Below, one piece after another: positions 32,923 through 43,995 of a stretch of DNA of 64,000 bases. The notes below the pieces were generated by a model that was not told the DNA's origin, did no database searches, and saw only the letters and a list, made by a program, of their open reading frames with translations. Every line of letters starts with the position of its first letter. Position 1 is the first letter of the stretch. Source of the stretch: Otariodibacter oris (GTDB taxonomy: Bacteria; Pseudomonadota; Gammaproteobacteria; Enterobacterales; Pasteurellaceae); assembly GCF_009684715.1 (NCBI RefSeq), contig NZ_CP016604.1, positions 945,262 to 1,009,261 on the forward strand, given 5' to 3'. The position numbers and the translations under genes are program-made.

Positions 32923-33834
32923 TTATTTTTTATCAGCTTTAAGTAGTTCAGCAATACCCGCAACAGAACCAATTAAGTTTCCTGCTTCAAGAGGCATTAA
33001 GACAACTTTACTATTTTCAGCAGAGCCAATTTGTTGAATTGCTTCAGTATATTTTTGAGCAATAAAGTAGTTAATTGCTTTAGTATCGCCAGAGGCAATT
33101 GCGTCAGAAACCAATTGTGTCGCTTTAGCTTCGGCTTCAGCGGCACGTTCACGCGCTTCTGCTTGTAGAAAGGCCTCTTGTCTTTCCCCTTCGGCTTTTA
33201 GAATACGAGCTTGCTTATCCCCTTCTGCACGAAGGATTTCTGCTTGCCGAATTCCTTCCGCTTCTAGAATATCTGCACGTTTATTACGTTCAGCCTTCAT
33301 TTGAGCGTTCATCGCTTCTACTAATTCTTTTGGTGGGCGAACATCACGGATCTCAATACGGGTAACTTTTACACCCCATAAATTAGTCGCTTCATCGACA
33401 ATTGATAATAGACGACCATTGATGAGATCGCGTTGAGAAAGCATATCGTCTAAATCCATTGAACCTAACACTGTACGCATATTCGTCATGGTTAAGTTAA
33501 TAATTGCTTGTTCTAGGTGATTGACTTCATAAGCTGCACTACGAGCATTAACCACTTGTACAAAGCAGACGGCATCAATCGCAACACTTGCATTATCTTT
33601 AGAAATGACTTCTTGAGATGGAATATCAAGTACTTGCTCCATCATATTAATTTTACGACCGACTCTATCAATAAATGGAACAACTATATTTAAACCAGGT
33701 GTAAGTGTTTTGGTATAACGACCAAATCGTTCGATTGTCCAGTGATAACCTTGAGGAACGGTTTTGATGGTAGAGATTAAAACGACAATAACTAAAACAA
33801 CAAATACGATGGAAACAATTGGAAATTCAAACAT
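32923..33834 (-). CDS. qmcA: SPFH/band-7 membrane protein, QmcA-like
   Basis: The 303-residue stomatin-like protein has an N-terminal membrane anchor (about 5-24), the SPFH domain (about 24-180: [12 protein letters not shown], then [10 protein letters not shown]) and a long Ala/Glu-rich coiled coil (about 185-245). It likely forms large cage-like oligomers and binds FtsH complexes, as in E. coli. Divergent from alr. Confidence 0.88.
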   Translation of the reverse strand: MFEFPIVSIVFVVLVIVVLISTIKTVPQGYHWTIERFGRYTKTLTPGLNIVVPFIDRVGRKINMMEQVLDIPSQEVISKDNASVAIDAVCFVQVVNARSAAYEVNHLEQAIINLTMTNMRTVLGSMDLDDMLSQRDLINGRLLSIVDEATNLWGVKVTRIEIRDVRPPKELVEAMNAQMKAERNKRADILEAEGIRQAEILRAEGDKQARILKAEGERQEAFLQAEARERAAEAEAKATQLVSDAIASGDTKAINYFIAQKYTEAIQQIGSAENSKVVLMPLEAGNLIGSVAGIAELLKADKK

Positions 33835-33957
33835 TTCAACCCCCTTTTAGATTAATAAATGCAATGGTAATGATATATCTTTTTTTATGAAATTCTAGTA
33901 GTTTCAATCCTTTTAAGCGTATAATTTTCACATTGAATTAATGAATAAAAACGATTT

Positions 33958-35082
33958 ATGAAGCCTGCAACAGCAATTATTGATGGAAAAGCATTACGCC
34001 ATAATATTGATATTATTAAATCCCTTGCACCAAATAGCCAAATTTGTGCAGTCGTAAAAGCTAATGCTTATGGATTGGGTATTCGTCGGGTAGTTAGGGA
34101 GCTGGAAGATCATGTTGATGCTTTCGGGGTCGCTCGCATTAAAGAAGCATTAATGATTCAAGAGAGTGGCTATGAAGGAAAAATCGTCTTATTAGAAGGA
34201 TTTTTCAATAAAGAAGAATTACTCAAAACACTCTCTCGCCGATTTGATACGGTGATCCATAATCTTGAACAATTAACCTTACTTGAGTCAGTGGCAGATA
34301 AGTGGCAAGCCGAGCAAGAAAAAGGATTTTGGCAACGCAAAACAAAGATTTATTTCCCCATTAATGTCTGGCTAAAAATTGATACAGGTATGCACCGATT
34401 AGGTATCCATCCTGATCAAGTGGAAGAATTTTATCGACGTTTAAAAAATTGCCCTCTTGTAGAAAGTATCACTTTTATTAGCCATTTTAGCCGAGCTGAT
34501 GAATTGGATTGCGGCTATACAGAAAAACAAATTCAAGTCTTTGAAAATGCAAGCCGTGACTATCCTGCACAACGTAGCATTTCTGCCTCTAATGGTATTT
34601 TATATTGGAAACAAGCCCATTATGATTGGGTTAGACCGGGCATTATTATGTATGGCATTTCGCCACATAATACACCAATCATCGATCTAGGTTTTCAACC
34701 TGTGATGACATTATCTTCCTCACTCATTGCGGTTCGAGATCATAAAGCAGGTGAGCCAGTCGGTTATGGCGGAGCTTGGGTCAGCGTGCAAGATACTAAA
34801 ATTGGTGTGGTGGCGATTGGTTATGGCGATGGCTATCCTCGTAATGCCCCAGAAGGTACGCCCGTATTTATCAATGGACGTAAAGTGCCGATTGTAGGGC
34901 GAGTGTCAATGGATATGATGACGGTTGATCTTGGCTCGGATAGTCAAGATAAAGTGGGCGATGAGGTGATCTTGTGGGGTAAAGATTTACTGATTGAAGA
35001 AGTTGCAACCTCTATTGGCGTTATCAATTATGAACTCATCACACAATTAACTCCAAGAGTGCTAATTGAATACATGGATTAA
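33958..35082 (+). CDS. alr: Alanine racemase
   Basis: It converts L-Ala to D-Ala for cell wall synthesis. The PLP lysine is in A-V-V-K-A-N-A-Y-G-L-G (about 33-43), the catalytic tyrosine in M-Y-G-I-S-P, and the C-terminal R-V-S-M-D-M-M-T-V-D-L segment is complete. At 374 residues it is about 15 longer than E. coli Alr, because of an insertion near E-K-G-F-W-Q-R-K-T-K. It seems to stand alone. Confidence 0.95.
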   Translation: MKPATAIIDGKALRHNIDIIKSLAPNSQICAVVKANAYGLGIRRVVRELEDHVDAFGVARIKEALMIQESGYEGKIVLLEGFFNKEELLKTLSRRFDTVIHNLEQLTLLESVADKWQAEQEKGFWQRKTKIYFPINVWLKIDTGMHRLGIHPDQVEEFYRRLKNCPLVESITFISHFSRADELDCGYTEKQIQVFENASRDYPAQRSISASNGILYWKQAHYDWVRPGIIMYGISPHNTPIIDLGFQPVMTLSSSLIAVRDHKAGEPVGYGGAWVSVQDTKIGVVAIGYGDGYPRNAPEGTPVFINGRKVPIVGRVSMDMMTVDLGSDSQDKVGDEVILWGKDLLIEEVATSIGVINYELITQLTPRVLIEYMD

Positions 35083-35351
35083 GCGAACAATAACAGCAAT
35101 ATATTTCTCTAAAAATACAAAAGCGAGGCTTCAGTATAAATAGTGGCAATATTTATATTATAGTTTACTAAGGTCATATTATAGTGATTTTGTAAAATTA
35201 CGCTGATTGGTATGAAAAATATAAACAATAGGATTGAATGAATATCTAAGATATATTGGGATAAAATATCGTTTTGAATTATTCAGGATAATTGCTTAAT
35301 TTAGAGTTAAATTAATCAATGTACTTAAAATATGTGTAACAATGGAATTTT

Positions 35352-37073
35352 ATGAATAAGCTTATTAGACGTCGTACCTTGAAAACCACAAAAATGTTAT
35401 CAGATAATCCTCTGCTCAATCGAATTTATCAAGCAAGGGAGATATCTTCTCCGGATGAGCTTAATTTGTCTTTAAAAGGAATGCTAAATCCTCAATCTCT
35501 TTCTAATATTGATATAGCAGTAGAACTACTTTATCAAAGTTACTTAGATAATAAGCATATTACTATTGTTGGGGATTTTGATACAGATGGAGCGACGAGT
35601 ACGGCATTAGTATTATTAGCATTACGGCAATTTGGTTTCAAAAAAGTTGATTATCTTATTCCTGATCGAATTTCTCAAGGTTATGGTTTGAGTCTTGATA
35701 TTGCAGAATTACTTCTTGAAAAAGGTTCCGACGTCGTACTTACTGTAGATAATGGTGTTTCTTCAGTTGAAGGTATTGAATTGCTTAAATCTAACAATGT
35801 CTGTGTAATTGTGACCGATCACCATTTACCTGCGGATTATCTTCCAAATGCGGATGCCATTGTAAATCCGAATCTTGATGATTGTACTTTTCCATCTAAA
35901 GCACTTGCAGGAGTAGGTGTTGCTTTCTATGTTATGGTCGCATTACGTATAAAATTTAGAAAAAATGGAGTATTTAAAGATTTTGAACCTAATATTACTG
36001 AATTACTTGATTTAGTTGCATTGGGTACAGTGGCAGATGTTGTACCCCTTGATCATAATAACAGAATTTTAGTTTTTCAAGGATTAAATAGAATTCGAGC
36101 TGGTGTTTGTCGAGTAGGGATTAAGGCCTTAGTTGAAATATCTAAACGTAATTTGGGTAAATTACAAGCGAGCGATTTAGGGTTTTCTATCGCTCCTAGG
36201 CTCAATGCTGCTGGGCGATTAGAAAATATGTCGTTAGGCGTAGAATTATTGATTTGTGATGATATTAATACAGCACGACAATTAGCTTTGGAATTGGATA
36301 GTTTAAACCAAACTAGAAAAGAATTTGAACAGGATATGAAGACTGAGGCATTAGCTATTTGTGCAAAGTTACCTCATTTGAAAGATTCTTCTCAAGCTCA
36401 ATGTATTGTTGTATATCAAGAAGATTGGCACCAAGGAGTTATTGGTATTCTAGCCTCAAGATTAAAGGACCAATTTCATAGACCTGCAATTGTGTTTGCA
36501 AAAGATGGAGATCTCTTGTTAAGAGGTTCGGCTCGCTCTATATCAGGTGTGCATATTCGTGATGTATTGGAAAGAGTGAATTCAAACTACCCAAATTTGA
36601 TTGTGAAATTTGGTGGACATGCAATGGCTGCAGGTTTGACAATCAAAGAAGAAAATCTACTTCAATTTCAACATTATTTTAATCAGGTAGTTCAGGATTT
36701 TATTGAGATAGAACAATTACAAGGTGTAATCTATACAGATGGCGAGTTGAGGGAGGATGAATTAACCTTGGATACAGCTGAATTATTACAAAAATCAGGT
36801 CCATGGGGACAATATTTTCCTGAACCTATGTTTGAAGGTGAATTTAAAATTCTTCAACAACGGATAGTTGGGCAAAATCATTTAAAATTAATATTGGAAA
36901 CAAAGTATGGTAAATGTTTAGATGCAATTTGGTTTAATATTGATCGTAGCAATTATCCGGATATGTCATTGAAGAAAGCAAATATAGTTTATAAACTTAC
37001 TATCAATGAGTTTAGGGGGGAAGAAAGTTTACAACTTTTGGTTGAGGAATTATATTGTACAAAATATGTATAA
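35352..37073 (+). CDS. recJ: Single-stranded-DNA exonuclease RecJ
   Basis: It is a 5'-3' ssDNA exonuclease for recombination and mismatch repair. The 573-residue protein shows DHH-family motifs: D-F-D-T-D-G, V-D-N-G-V-S-S, T-D-H-H-L-P, A-L-G-T-V-A-D-V-V-P, R-L-N-A-A-G-R. Its DHHA1 end has F-G-G-H-A-M-A-A-G and the OB domain is complete. A 270-bp AT-rich gap without genes precedes it. Confidence 0.93.
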   Translation: MNKLIRRRTLKTTKMLSDNPLLNRIYQAREISSPDELNLSLKGMLNPQSLSNIDIAVELLYQSYLDNKHITIVGDFDTDGATSTALVLLALRQFGFKKVDYLIPDRISQGYGLSLDIAELLLEKGSDVVLTVDNGVSSVEGIELLKSNNVCVIVTDHHLPADYLPNADAIVNPNLDDCTFPSKALAGVGVAFYVMVALRIKFRKNGVFKDFEPNITELLDLVALGTVADVVPLDHNNRILVFQGLNRIRAGVCRVGIKALVEISKRNLGKLQASDLGFSIAPRLNAAGRLENMSLGVELLICDDINTARQLALELDSLNQTRKEFEQDMKTEALAICAKLPHLKDSSQAQCIVVYQEDWHQGVIGILASRLKDQFHRPAIVFAKDGDLLLRGSARSISGVHIRDVLERVNSNYPNLIVKFGGHAMAAGLTIKEENLLQFQHYFNQVVQDFIEIEQLQGVIYTDGELREDELTLDTAELLQKSGPWGQYFPEPMFEGEFKILQQRIVGQNHLKLILETKYGKCLDAIWFNIDRSNYPDMSLKKANIVYKLTINEFRGEESLQLLVEELYCTKYV

Positions 37074-37181
37074 AAGGCTAGAATAAACTAATTAAGTATT
37101 GTAGAATGGTAAAAGCTCTTATGGGTTTTTTGACTCAAAAGTCATTTACAATTAACAAAATATTTACAAGGATCCTTTATA

Positions 37182-38030
37182 ATGAAAAAGACAACTGTTT
37201 CCCGAGGTTTATTATTAACAAGCTTAGCTTTAGCTTTAGCTGCTTGTGGTAATTTGAGTAATGTATCTAATGAAGGTACTACAGATAGTCCAGTATTCCC
37301 TAAGATTTCGGAATCAAAATTCAATCATGATGGATCTCAATTCGGTTCTTGGCCTAATTGGGAAAATGTTCGCCAAATTGAAAAGGGAATGAACAAAGAT
37401 CAACTTTATTATTTGATTGGTCGTCCACATTTCTCGGAAGGCTTATATGGCGTTCGTGAGTGGGATTATGTATTTAATTACCGCGAAAATGGTGTACATA
37501 AGGTTTGCCAATTTAAAGTATTATTTGATACTAATATGAATGCTCAAAGCTTTTTTTGGTATCCAAATGGATGTAATGGTAATGCATCATACAATTTAAG
37601 TGGTGATTTCTTGTTCGATTTTGATAAAGATGTATTGACAGCGAAAGGTAGAGAAGTTGTGGATAGCGTTGCTGAACAACTCAAAGCATCAAGAGCACAA
37701 CAAGTTAAAGTGGCTGGTTATACAGATCCATTGGGTTCAGATGCTTATAACTTAAATCTATCTCAACGTAGAGCAAATACAGTTAAAGCTAGATTGATAC
37801 AGCAGGGCGTAACAGCACAGATTAATGCTATTGGGTATGGTGAAGCAAACCAAGTTAAAGCATGTGAGGGTGAAAATGGTCAAGCTCTTCGTGATTGTTT
37901 ACGTCCAAACCGTCGTGTAGAAGTAACTGCTAATGGTGGTGTTCTTACACAAAGTGAAGGTGGTAATGTTGCAGGTCCTAATGGTCCAGCACCACTTTAT
38001 CAAACACCTGCATATGATGGTAATCAATAA
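37182..38030 (+). CDS. OmpA-family lipoprotein with a BamE/SmpA-like domain
   Basis: The lipoprotein signal has lipobox A-L-A-A-C with Cys22. A BamE-like region follows (about 60-135: G-M-N-K-D-Q-L-Y-Y-L-I-G-R-P, then W-D-Y-V-F-N-Y). The C-terminal OmpA peptidoglycan-binding domain (about 145-250) has the Asp and Arg ligands in Y-T-D-P-L-G-S..L-S-Q-R-R-A. It probably links the outer membrane to the wall. The tail of about 25 residues is Gly/Pro-rich. The role is by domain content. Confidence 0.87.
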   Translation: MKKTTVSRGLLLTSLALALAACGNLSNVSNEGTTDSPVFPKISESKFNHDGSQFGSWPNWENVRQIEKGMNKDQLYYLIGRPHFSEGLYGVREWDYVFNYRENGVHKVCQFKVLFDTNMNAQSFFWYPNGCNGNASYNLSGDFLFDFDKDVLTAKGREVVDSVAEQLKASRAQQVKVAGYTDPLGSDAYNLNLSQRRANTVKARLIQQGVTAQINAIGYGEANQVKACEGENGQALRDCLRPNRRVEVTANGGVLTQSEGGNVAGPNGPAPLYQTPAYDGNQ

Positions 38031-38062
38031 TTTACTGATTCTAAATTAGAATAGTAGAATAA

Positions 38063-38088
38063 GGGTGATATTTATATCACCCTTTTTT
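38063..38088 (+). terminator. Rho-independent terminator
   Basis: The stem GGGTGATA-TTTA-TATCACCC (38063-38082) is followed by TTTTTT, 32 bp past the lipoprotein stop. Confidence 0.88.
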
Positions 38089-38120
38089 ATTATTCTAGAA
38101 TAAATTATATGGAGAATATT

Positions 38121-38939
38121 ATGACTTATGAAGCAATTGCATTTGATCTTGACGGTACTTTACTTACTAGCCAATCCACTATTTTAGAGTCAAGTAAGAT
38201 AGCAATTAAAAAAGCTATAGAAAAAGGTATTAAAGTTTTTATTGTTACTGGTAGACATCATACAGCGGTGCGCCCTTATTACAAAGAATTGGAACTGGAT
38301 ACTCCTGTTGTTTGTTGTAATGGAACTTATCTTTATGATTTTTATCATGATGAGATACTTGCTTCAAATCCTCTTACTAAGGAACAAGCAACTTTACTAG
38401 TCAATTCCTCTAGGGAACAGGGATTTCATATTGCAATGTACACTCGAGATGCTATGACATTTGAGGTACTTAATCCACATTTTGAAAAATTGCTAAAATG
38501 GGTTGAAACTTGCCCAATGGATGCAAAACCAGATATTCACCAAGTTAAACATTTTGATGATTATTTAGATGGAAAAACAATAATTTGGAAAATATTGATA
38601 AGTGATCCAAATGCTTCAAAAATGCAAAACTATATAGATAACTTACCGCTTGATCAATTTAGTCCAGAGTGGTCATGGGTTGATCGTGTTGATATTACAG
38701 CAAGTGGTAATAGTAAAGGAAAATGTCTAGCTGAATTATTAAAATTAGAAAATATTAATCCAGAAAATGTAATTGCATTTGGTGATAATTTTAATGATGT
38801 AAGCATGTTGAAGTATGTAGGCATGGGAATTGCTATGGGAAATTCTGAGTCAGAAATTCAAAAACAAGCTAAGAACGTAATAGGCTCCAATAATGAAGAT
38901 AGTATTTCTTTAGCATTATCCCAACTAATTGAGTTATAA
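38121..38939 (+). CDS. ybhA: HAD-family phosphatase, YbhA-like (pyridoxal phosphatase)
   Basis: It is a Cof-type HAD hydrolase with the nucleophile motif D-L-D-G-T-L-L near the N-terminus, V-T-G-R-H-H (motif II region), and G-N-S-K-G-K..F-G-D-N-F-N-D at the end. The C-C-N-G-T-Y-L-Y-D and E-W-S-W segments match E. coli YbhA closely, so pyridoxal-phosphate phosphatase is the likely activity. The start is taken at the ATG at 38121 after GGAG, not at 38109. It is followed closely by an acetyltransferase gene. Confidence 0.85.
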   Translation: MTYEAIAFDLDGTLLTSQSTILESSKIAIKKAIEKGIKVFIVTGRHHTAVRPYYKELELDTPVVCCNGTYLYDFYHDEILASNPLTKEQATLLVNSSREQGFHIAMYTRDAMTFEVLNPHFEKLLKWVETCPMDAKPDIHQVKHFDDYLDGKTIIWKILISDPNASKMQNYIDNLPLDQFSPEWSWVDRVDITASGNSKGKCLAELLKLENINPENVIAFGDNFNDVSMLKYVGMGIAMGNSESEIQKQAKNVIGSNNEDSISLALSQLIEL

Positions 38940-38952
38940 GCTGGGCATTGAT

Positions 38953-39474
38953 ATGAGAATTCGTTTAGCACAACGACAAGATTTTGAAAGTATTTTAGCA
39001 ATCTATAATAAAGCTATTCTCACATATCAAATTACTGGTGATTTGCTTCTAGCCACAACTGAAAGTCGCAAGGCATGGTTTGAGTTTCATCTTAATAGTG
39101 AAAAATATCCTCTATGGGTTGTAGAAGAGAAAAATGAGGTTGTGGGATGGTTTAGTTTCTCCCCATTTTATGATAGACCAGCTTTTGCACATGCTTCAGA
39201 AATTAGTATATATCTTGATCCACCTGTTCATGGAAGAGGTTATGGATCTCAGATTATCGAATATATGAAGTCCCAAATGTTAAGTAAGAATATCAATATT
39301 TTAGTAGCGTATGTTTTTGAGCTAAATACAATAAGTTTGAAAATGATGGATAAACATGGATTTATATCTTGGGGAAGACTTCCTAATATTGCGAATATGG
39401 GTAAAGATGATAAAGGTCATGAACGTTGGAGAACTTTAGTGATGATGGCTTATGAAGACGGAATTAAAATATGA
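38953..39474 (+). CDS. GNAT N-acetyltransferase (Pat/MnaT-like)
   Basis: The 173-residue acetyl-CoA transferase has A-Q-R-Q-D-F-E-S-I-L-A-I-Y-N near the start and the CoA-binding G-R-G-Y-G-S-Q (about 92-98), then N-T-I-S-L-K-M-M-D-K-H-G-F. Proteins of this branch acetylate phosphinothricin-like or amino-acid sulfone/sulfoximine substrates. The substrate here is unknown. The start is chosen at the ATG at 38953; a TTG at 38929 would overlap the previous gene. Confidence 0.8.
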   Translation: MRIRLAQRQDFESILAIYNKAILTYQITGDLLLATTESRKAWFEFHLNSEKYPLWVVEEKNEVVGWFSFSPFYDRPAFAHASEISIYLDPPVHGRGYGSQIIEYMKSQMLSKNINILVAYVFELNTISLKMMDKHGFISWGRLPNIANMGKDDKGHERWRTLVMMAYEDGIKI

Positions 39475-39574
39475 CTCTAATTAAAAAAATATTAGTGATT
39501 ATAATAAAAAAAGTCTTGCATATTTTAAATTAATTTTGCAAGCTATTAGTGTTCTTATTATACAGGAGTAGGCA

Positions 39575-40462
39575 ATGACAAGACCTTTATTTTCAGGGAG
39601 TATGGTGGCTCTTATTACTCCCATGACAGATGGTGAAATAAATTTTAGTGAATTAAAAAATTTGGTAGAGTTTCATATTAAGTCAGGTACTCATGCAATT
39701 GTGTCTGTTGGAACAACTGGAGAATCGACTACATTAAGTACAGACGAACATATTAAAGTTATAAAAAAGACAGTTGAGTATGCAGATGGTAGAATTCCTA
39801 TTATTGCAGGGACTGGTTCTAATTCAACAAGTGAAGCTATTGTGATAACTAAGTTAGTTGCTGATAGTGGGGTGGTAGGGTGTTTAACCGTTGTTCCTTA
39901 TTATAATAAACCAACTCAAGAGGGGCTATATCAACATTTCAAAGCAATTGCTGAAAGTACTTCACTACCACAGATTCTATATAATGTGCCAAGTCGAACA
40001 GGTTGTGATTTAAAACCAGAGACAGTGGGGCGTTTATCGAAGATACCGAATATTATTGGTATAAAAGAAGCAACGGGTGATTTAAGTCGTATTCCTGATA
40101 TCAAAAGACTAGCAGGTGAGGATTTTATTATTTTAAGTGGGGATGATGCTACTGGTCTAGAATCTATGAAATTAGGTGGCCAAGGTGTCATATCTGTTAC
40201 AAATAATCTAGCTGCAGAAGATATGGCGAAAATGTGTGAACTAGCATTAGATGGCAATTTTGCTGAAGCAGAAGAAATTAATCAACGTTTAATTTCTTTG
40301 CATAGAGATCTATTTGTCGAAGCCAATCCAATTCCAGTTAAATGGGCTGCTTATAAGTTAGGATTAATAGGACAACCGAATTTACGTTTACCACTGACCA
40401 CTTTATCAGAAGCTTATCATTCAAGAATAATGGATGCACTCAAGCAAGCAAAATTAATTTAA
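39575..40462 (+). CDS. dapA: 4-hydroxy-tetrahydrodipicolinate synthase
   Basis: It catalyses the first lysine/diaminopimelate step, condensing pyruvate with aspartate semialdehyde. The 295-residue TIM barrel has G-T-T-G-E-S-T (about 43-49), Y-N-V-P-S-R-T-G (tyrosine proton relay) and the Schiff-base lysine in G-I-K-E-A-T-G (about 161-167). A GGAG site precedes the ATG. Convergent with sucD. Confidence 0.95.
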   Translation: MTRPLFSGSMVALITPMTDGEINFSELKNLVEFHIKSGTHAIVSVGTTGESTTLSTDEHIKVIKKTVEYADGRIPIIAGTGSNSTSEAIVITKLVADSGVVGCLTVVPYYNKPTQEGLYQHFKAIAESTSLPQILYNVPSRTGCDLKPETVGRLSKIPNIIGIKEATGDLSRIPDIKRLAGEDFIILSGDDATGLESMKLGGQGVISVTNNLAAEDMAKMCELALDGNFAEAEEINQRLISLHRDLFVEANPIPVKWAAYKLGLIGQPNLRLPLTTLSEAYHSRIMDALKQAKLI

Positions 40463-40508
40463 ATTGATAGTTATAAATCAAAGTATAAAATACTCTACTC
40501 AATAAAAG

Positions 40509-40547
40509 AAAATCGCTAGTAAAATTGAATCTTACTAGCGATTTTTG
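40509..40547. terminator. Bidirectional terminator between dapA and sucD
   Basis: The stem AATCGCTAGTAA / TTACTAGCGATT (40511-40522 and 40532-40543) has T-runs on both strands and lies between the two convergent stops. Confidence 0.85.
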
Positions 40548-40562
40548 TATTAAAAGGAATTT

Positions 40563-41432
40563 TTATGAAAGAAGTTCTCTTAAAGCTGAACCAATATCAG
40601 CTAAACTTCTTACAGTTTTTACGCCCGCAGATTCAAGGGCTGCAAATTTCTCATCAGCAGTACCTTTACCTCCACTAATAATTGCTCCTGCATGTCCCAT
40701 ACGTTTACCTTTAGGAGCAGTCACTCCAGCGATATAGCTAACAACCGGTTTAGTGACATTTGCTTTGATAAATGCTGCAGCTTCTTCTTCTGCACTTCCA
40801 CCAATTTCGCCAATCATTACAATTGCTTCTGTTTTTGGATCTTCTTGGAATAATTTAAGAATATCAATGAAACTTGAACCAGGAATTGGATCGCCACCAA
40901 TCCCAACACAAGTTGATTGACCAAATCCTTCATCTGTTGTTTGTTTTACTGCTTCATAGGTAAGTGTACCAGAACGAGATACAATACCAATTTTTCCTTT
41001 TCTATGAATATGACCTGGCATGATGCCAATTTTACATTCATCAGGAGTAATAACACCAGGACAGTTAGGTCCAATCATGCGAACGCCGGTCGAATTTAAT
41101 CTTTCTTTAACTTGTAGCATATCGAGAGTTGGAATTCCTTCTGTAATACAGATGATCAATTGAATACCAGCATCAATAGCTTCTAAAATTGCATCTTTAC
41201 AGCCTGGAGCAGGAACATAAATTACACTCGCTGTTGCACCAGTAGATTCTACAGCATCTCTAACTGTATTGAATACCGGTAGCCCTAAATGTATTGTTCC
41301 ACCTTTTCCTGGAGAAACACCGCCCACTAATTGTGTGCCATAATCAAGAGCTTGTTCAGAGTGGAAGGTACCTTGTCCACCAGTAAAACCTTGGCATATT
41401 ACTTTCGTATCTTTATTAATTAAAATAGACAT
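40563..41432 (-). CDS. sucD: Succinyl-CoA ligase, alpha subunit
   Basis: It interconverts succinyl-CoA and succinate with nucleotide formation. The 289-residue alpha subunit has the CoA-binding start (Q-G-F-T-G-G-Q-G-T), and the phospho-His is expected in G-H-A-G-A-I-I. Its ATG overlaps the sucC stop (TAATG), so the two subunits are translated together. Last gene of sucABCD. Confidence 0.96.
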   Translation of the reverse strand: MSILINKDTKVICQGFTGGQGTFHSEQALDYGTQLVGGVSPGKGGTIHLGLPVFNTVRDAVESTGATASVIYVPAPGCKDAILEAIDAGIQLIICITEGIPTLDMLQVKERLNSTGVRMIGPNCPGVITPDECKIGIMPGHIHRKGKIGIVSRSGTLTYEAVKQTTDEGFGQSTCVGIGGDPIPGSSFIDILKLFQEDPKTEAIVMIGEIGGSAEEEAAAFIKANVTKPVVSYIAGVTAPKGKRMGHAGAIISGGKGTADEKFAALESAGVKTVRSLADIGSALRELLS

Positions 41433-42598
41433 TATTTTTCCTCCGCTGCTTTTACAGCTTGGATAGCTGCATCAGTTAGTGTTTTTGCTGCAATGATATT
41501 TAATCCGCTATTCGCTAGAATTTCTCTACCTAATTCTGCATTATTACCTTCAAGTCTTACAACAACAGGAATACTTACACCAACTTCATTGACTGCAGCA
41601 ATAACACCATCTGCAATTAAATCACAACGAACGATTCCACCAAAGATATTTACTAGTACAGATTTTACTGTTTTATCCGATAAGATAATTTTAAATGCTT
41701 CTGCAACACGTTCTTTCGTTGCACCACCTCCAACGTCTAAGAAGTTAGCTGGCATTCCACCATGGAGTTTCACTATGTCCATTGTACCCATAGCAAGACC
41801 TGCACCATTTACCATACAGCCGATATTACCTTCTAATGCTACGTAATTTAATTGATGCGATTCAGCTAAAGCCTCACGAGGATCCTCTTGACTAGGATCT
41901 TGCATAGCCACTAATTCAGGGTGACGATAGAGTGCATTATTATCAATGACGATTTTTGCATCTAAGCAAAGTAAATTATCTTCTTTAGTGATAACAAGCG
42001 GGTTTACTTCTAAAAGCGCTAAATCTTTATCAACAAACATTTTCGACATTTGAGTAAAGATATGAGCAAATTGTTTGATTTGATTACCTTTTAATCCAAG
42101 TTTGAATGCAAGCTCTCTCGCTTGGTAAGGCATTCCACCTGTTAATGGATCAACAGCAACTTTATGCAATAATTCTGGTGTTTTTTCTGCAACTTCTTCA
42201 ATATTCACACCACCTTCAGTTGATACCATAAATACAACACGTTGAGATGTACGATCAATTACAGCACCTAAATAGAGTTCTTTAGCAATACTTGAGCCTT
42301 CCTCTATATAAATTTGATTAACAGGCTGTCCTTGGGCATCTGTTTGGAAAGTAACAAGGCGTTTGCCTAACCATTGATCTGCAAAAGCGCGTACTTCAGC
42401 TTCACTATGAACGAGTTTTACGCCACCAGCTTTTCCTCGTCCTCCCGCATGTACTTGGCATTTAGCAACCCAAACATTTCCACCTAACTTGTGGATAGCT
42501 TCCGTTGCTTCATCAGCATTTTTACACGCATAACCTTTTCCCACTGGTAAGTTATATTCAGCAAAAATTTGCTTAGCTTGATATTCGTGTAAATTCAT
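41432..42598 (-). CDS. sucC: Succinyl-CoA ligase, beta subunit
   Basis: The 388-residue ATP-grasp subunit is the same length as E. coli SucC. It starts N-L-H-E-Y-Q-A-K and has the Gly-rich loop [10 protein letters not shown] and [11 protein letters not shown] 110-bp gap with a hairpin separates it from sucB. Confidence 0.96.
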   Translation of the reverse strand: MNLHEYQAKQIFAEYNLPVGKGYACKNADEATEAIHKLGGNVWVAKCQVHAGGRGKAGGVKLVHSEAEVRAFADQWLGKRLVTFQTDAQGQPVNQIYIEEGSSIAKELYLGAVIDRTSQRVVFMVSTEGGVNIEEVAEKTPELLHKVAVDPLTGGMPYQARELAFKLGLKGNQIKQFAHIFTQMSKMFVDKDLALLEVNPLVITKEDNLLCLDAKIVIDNNALYRHPELVAMQDPSQEDPREALAESHQLNYVALEGNIGCMVNGAGLAMGTMDIVKLHGGMPANFLDVGGGATKERVAEAFKIILSDKTVKSVLVNIFGGIVRCDLIADGVIAAVNEVGVSIPVVVRLEGNNAELGREILANSGLNIIAAKTLTDAAIQAVKAAEEK

Positions 42599-42672
42599 AA
42601 ATAAGGTTCCCCTTGTAAAAGGTGTGTTATAAAGGATAGATACTCATGTAGAGCACAAAGTGTTTAAATAAG

Positions 42673-42700
42673 GGGCTACAAGCTTGTAAACTAGTAGCCC
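42673..42700. terminator. Hairpin between sucB and sucC
   Basis: The stem GGGCTAC / GTAGCCC (42673-42679 and 42694-42700) lies inside the operon, 9 bp after the sucB stop. On the minus strand the 3' side is only moderately T-rich, so it may reduce rather than stop transcription into sucCD. Confidence 0.5.
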
Positions 42701-42708
42701 TTTTATAA

Positions 42709-43929
42709 TTAAATTTCAAGTAATAAACGTGTTGGGTCTTCAAGTAAATCTTTAATTGTTACAAGGAAGCCAACTGATTCACGACCATCAATTAAGCGGT
42801 GATCATAGCTGAGTGCGAGATACATCATCGGACGAATAACAACTTGACCATCAATCGCAACAGGACGATCTTTAATCGCATGCATACCTAAAATTGCACT
42901 TTGAGGAGGGTTAATAATTGGCGTTGACATGAGTGAACCAAATACACCACCATTAGTGATAGTAAAGTTACCACCAGTAAGATCTTCTACTGTTAATTTA
43001 CCATCACGACCTTTTTCAGCTAATACTTTAATTTGTTTTTCAATATCAGCCATACTTAATTTGTCACAATCTCTTAAGACTGGCGTAACAAGTCCTCTAG
43101 GTGTAGAAACAGCGATACTAATATCAAAGTAGTTGTGGTAAACGATATCTTCGCCATCAATAGAGGCATTAACTTCCGGATAACGTTTTAATGCTTCGAC
43201 TACGGCTTTAATGTAGAAAGACATGAATCCAAGACGTACATCATGTTGTTTTTCAAATTTTTCACCATATTGTTTACGCAATGTCATGATTGGTTTCATA
43301 TCAACTTCATTGAATGTGGTTAACATTGCTGTCGTATTTTTCGCTTCTAATAAACGTTCTGCAACACGTTTGCGTAATCGAGTCATCGGTACTCGTTTTT
43401 CACTACGAGCAGAATAAGCAACCGTGCTAATTGTATTTTCTACTTTGTCTGCAACCTGTTGATTAGTTCGTTTTGCAATTGCTTGCTCTACATCCTCGCG
43501 AGTAACACGACCACCTACGCCTGTGCCTTGAACATCATTTACTGAAATATCATGTTCTGCAAGTAGGCGACGCACACTTGGGCTAACAACATCTGAAGCA
43601 CTATTATCTGGCTCTAGTGATGCAGTTTGGCGATCTGCTGGTGTTGCTTGATTAGCAGGCGTTAATGTTTCTTTACTAAAATCCCCAGCTTGAGCAATTG
43701 ATAGAATACCTAGCACTTGTTTGCTAGTTACCGTTGCTCCAGTATCTTGTTGAATTTCTGTCAGTACCCCATCACTCATGGCAGGTACTTCTAACACAAC
43801 CTTATCTGTTTCAATTTCAACGATAACATCATCGCGTTTAATAGGGTCACCCACTTTTTTATGCCAAGTTGCAACAGTTGCATCGGCAACAGATTCTGGA
43901 AGATCTGGGACAAGAATTTCAATAGTCAT
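42709..43929 (-). CDS. sucB: Dihydrolipoyl succinyltransferase (2-oxoglutarate dehydrogenase E2)
   Basis: The 406-residue E2 has an N-terminal lipoyl domain (lysine in E-T-D-K-V-V-L-E, about 40-47), a peripheral-subunit-binding domain (about 110-150: [13 protein letters not shown]) and the catalytic domain ending with [11 protein letters not shown]. It lies 66 bp after sucA. E3 (lpd) is not in the window. Confidence 0.95.
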   Translation of the reverse strand: MTIEILVPDLPESVADATVATWHKKVGDPIKRDDVIVEIETDKVVLEVPAMSDGVLTEIQQDTGATVTSKQVLGILSIAQAGDFSKETLTPANQATPADRQTASLEPDNSASDVVSPSVRRLLAEHDISVNDVQGTGVGGRVTREDVEQAIAKRTNQQVADKVENTISTVAYSARSEKRVPMTRLRKRVAERLLEAKNTTAMLTTFNEVDMKPIMTLRKQYGEKFEKQHDVRLGFMSFYIKAVVEALKRYPEVNASIDGEDIVYHNYFDISIAVSTPRGLVTPVLRDCDKLSMADIEKQIKVLAEKGRDGKLTVEDLTGGNFTITNGGVFGSLMSTPIINPPQSAILGMHAIKDRPVAIDGQVVIRPMMYLALSYDHRLIDGRESVGFLVTIKDLLEDPTRLLLEI

Positions 43930-43995
43930 TTTTTGTTTCCTTCTTAAATTGCTGTCAGATTTTACAAAAAATAGTAATAATCTGACCGCTTGTAA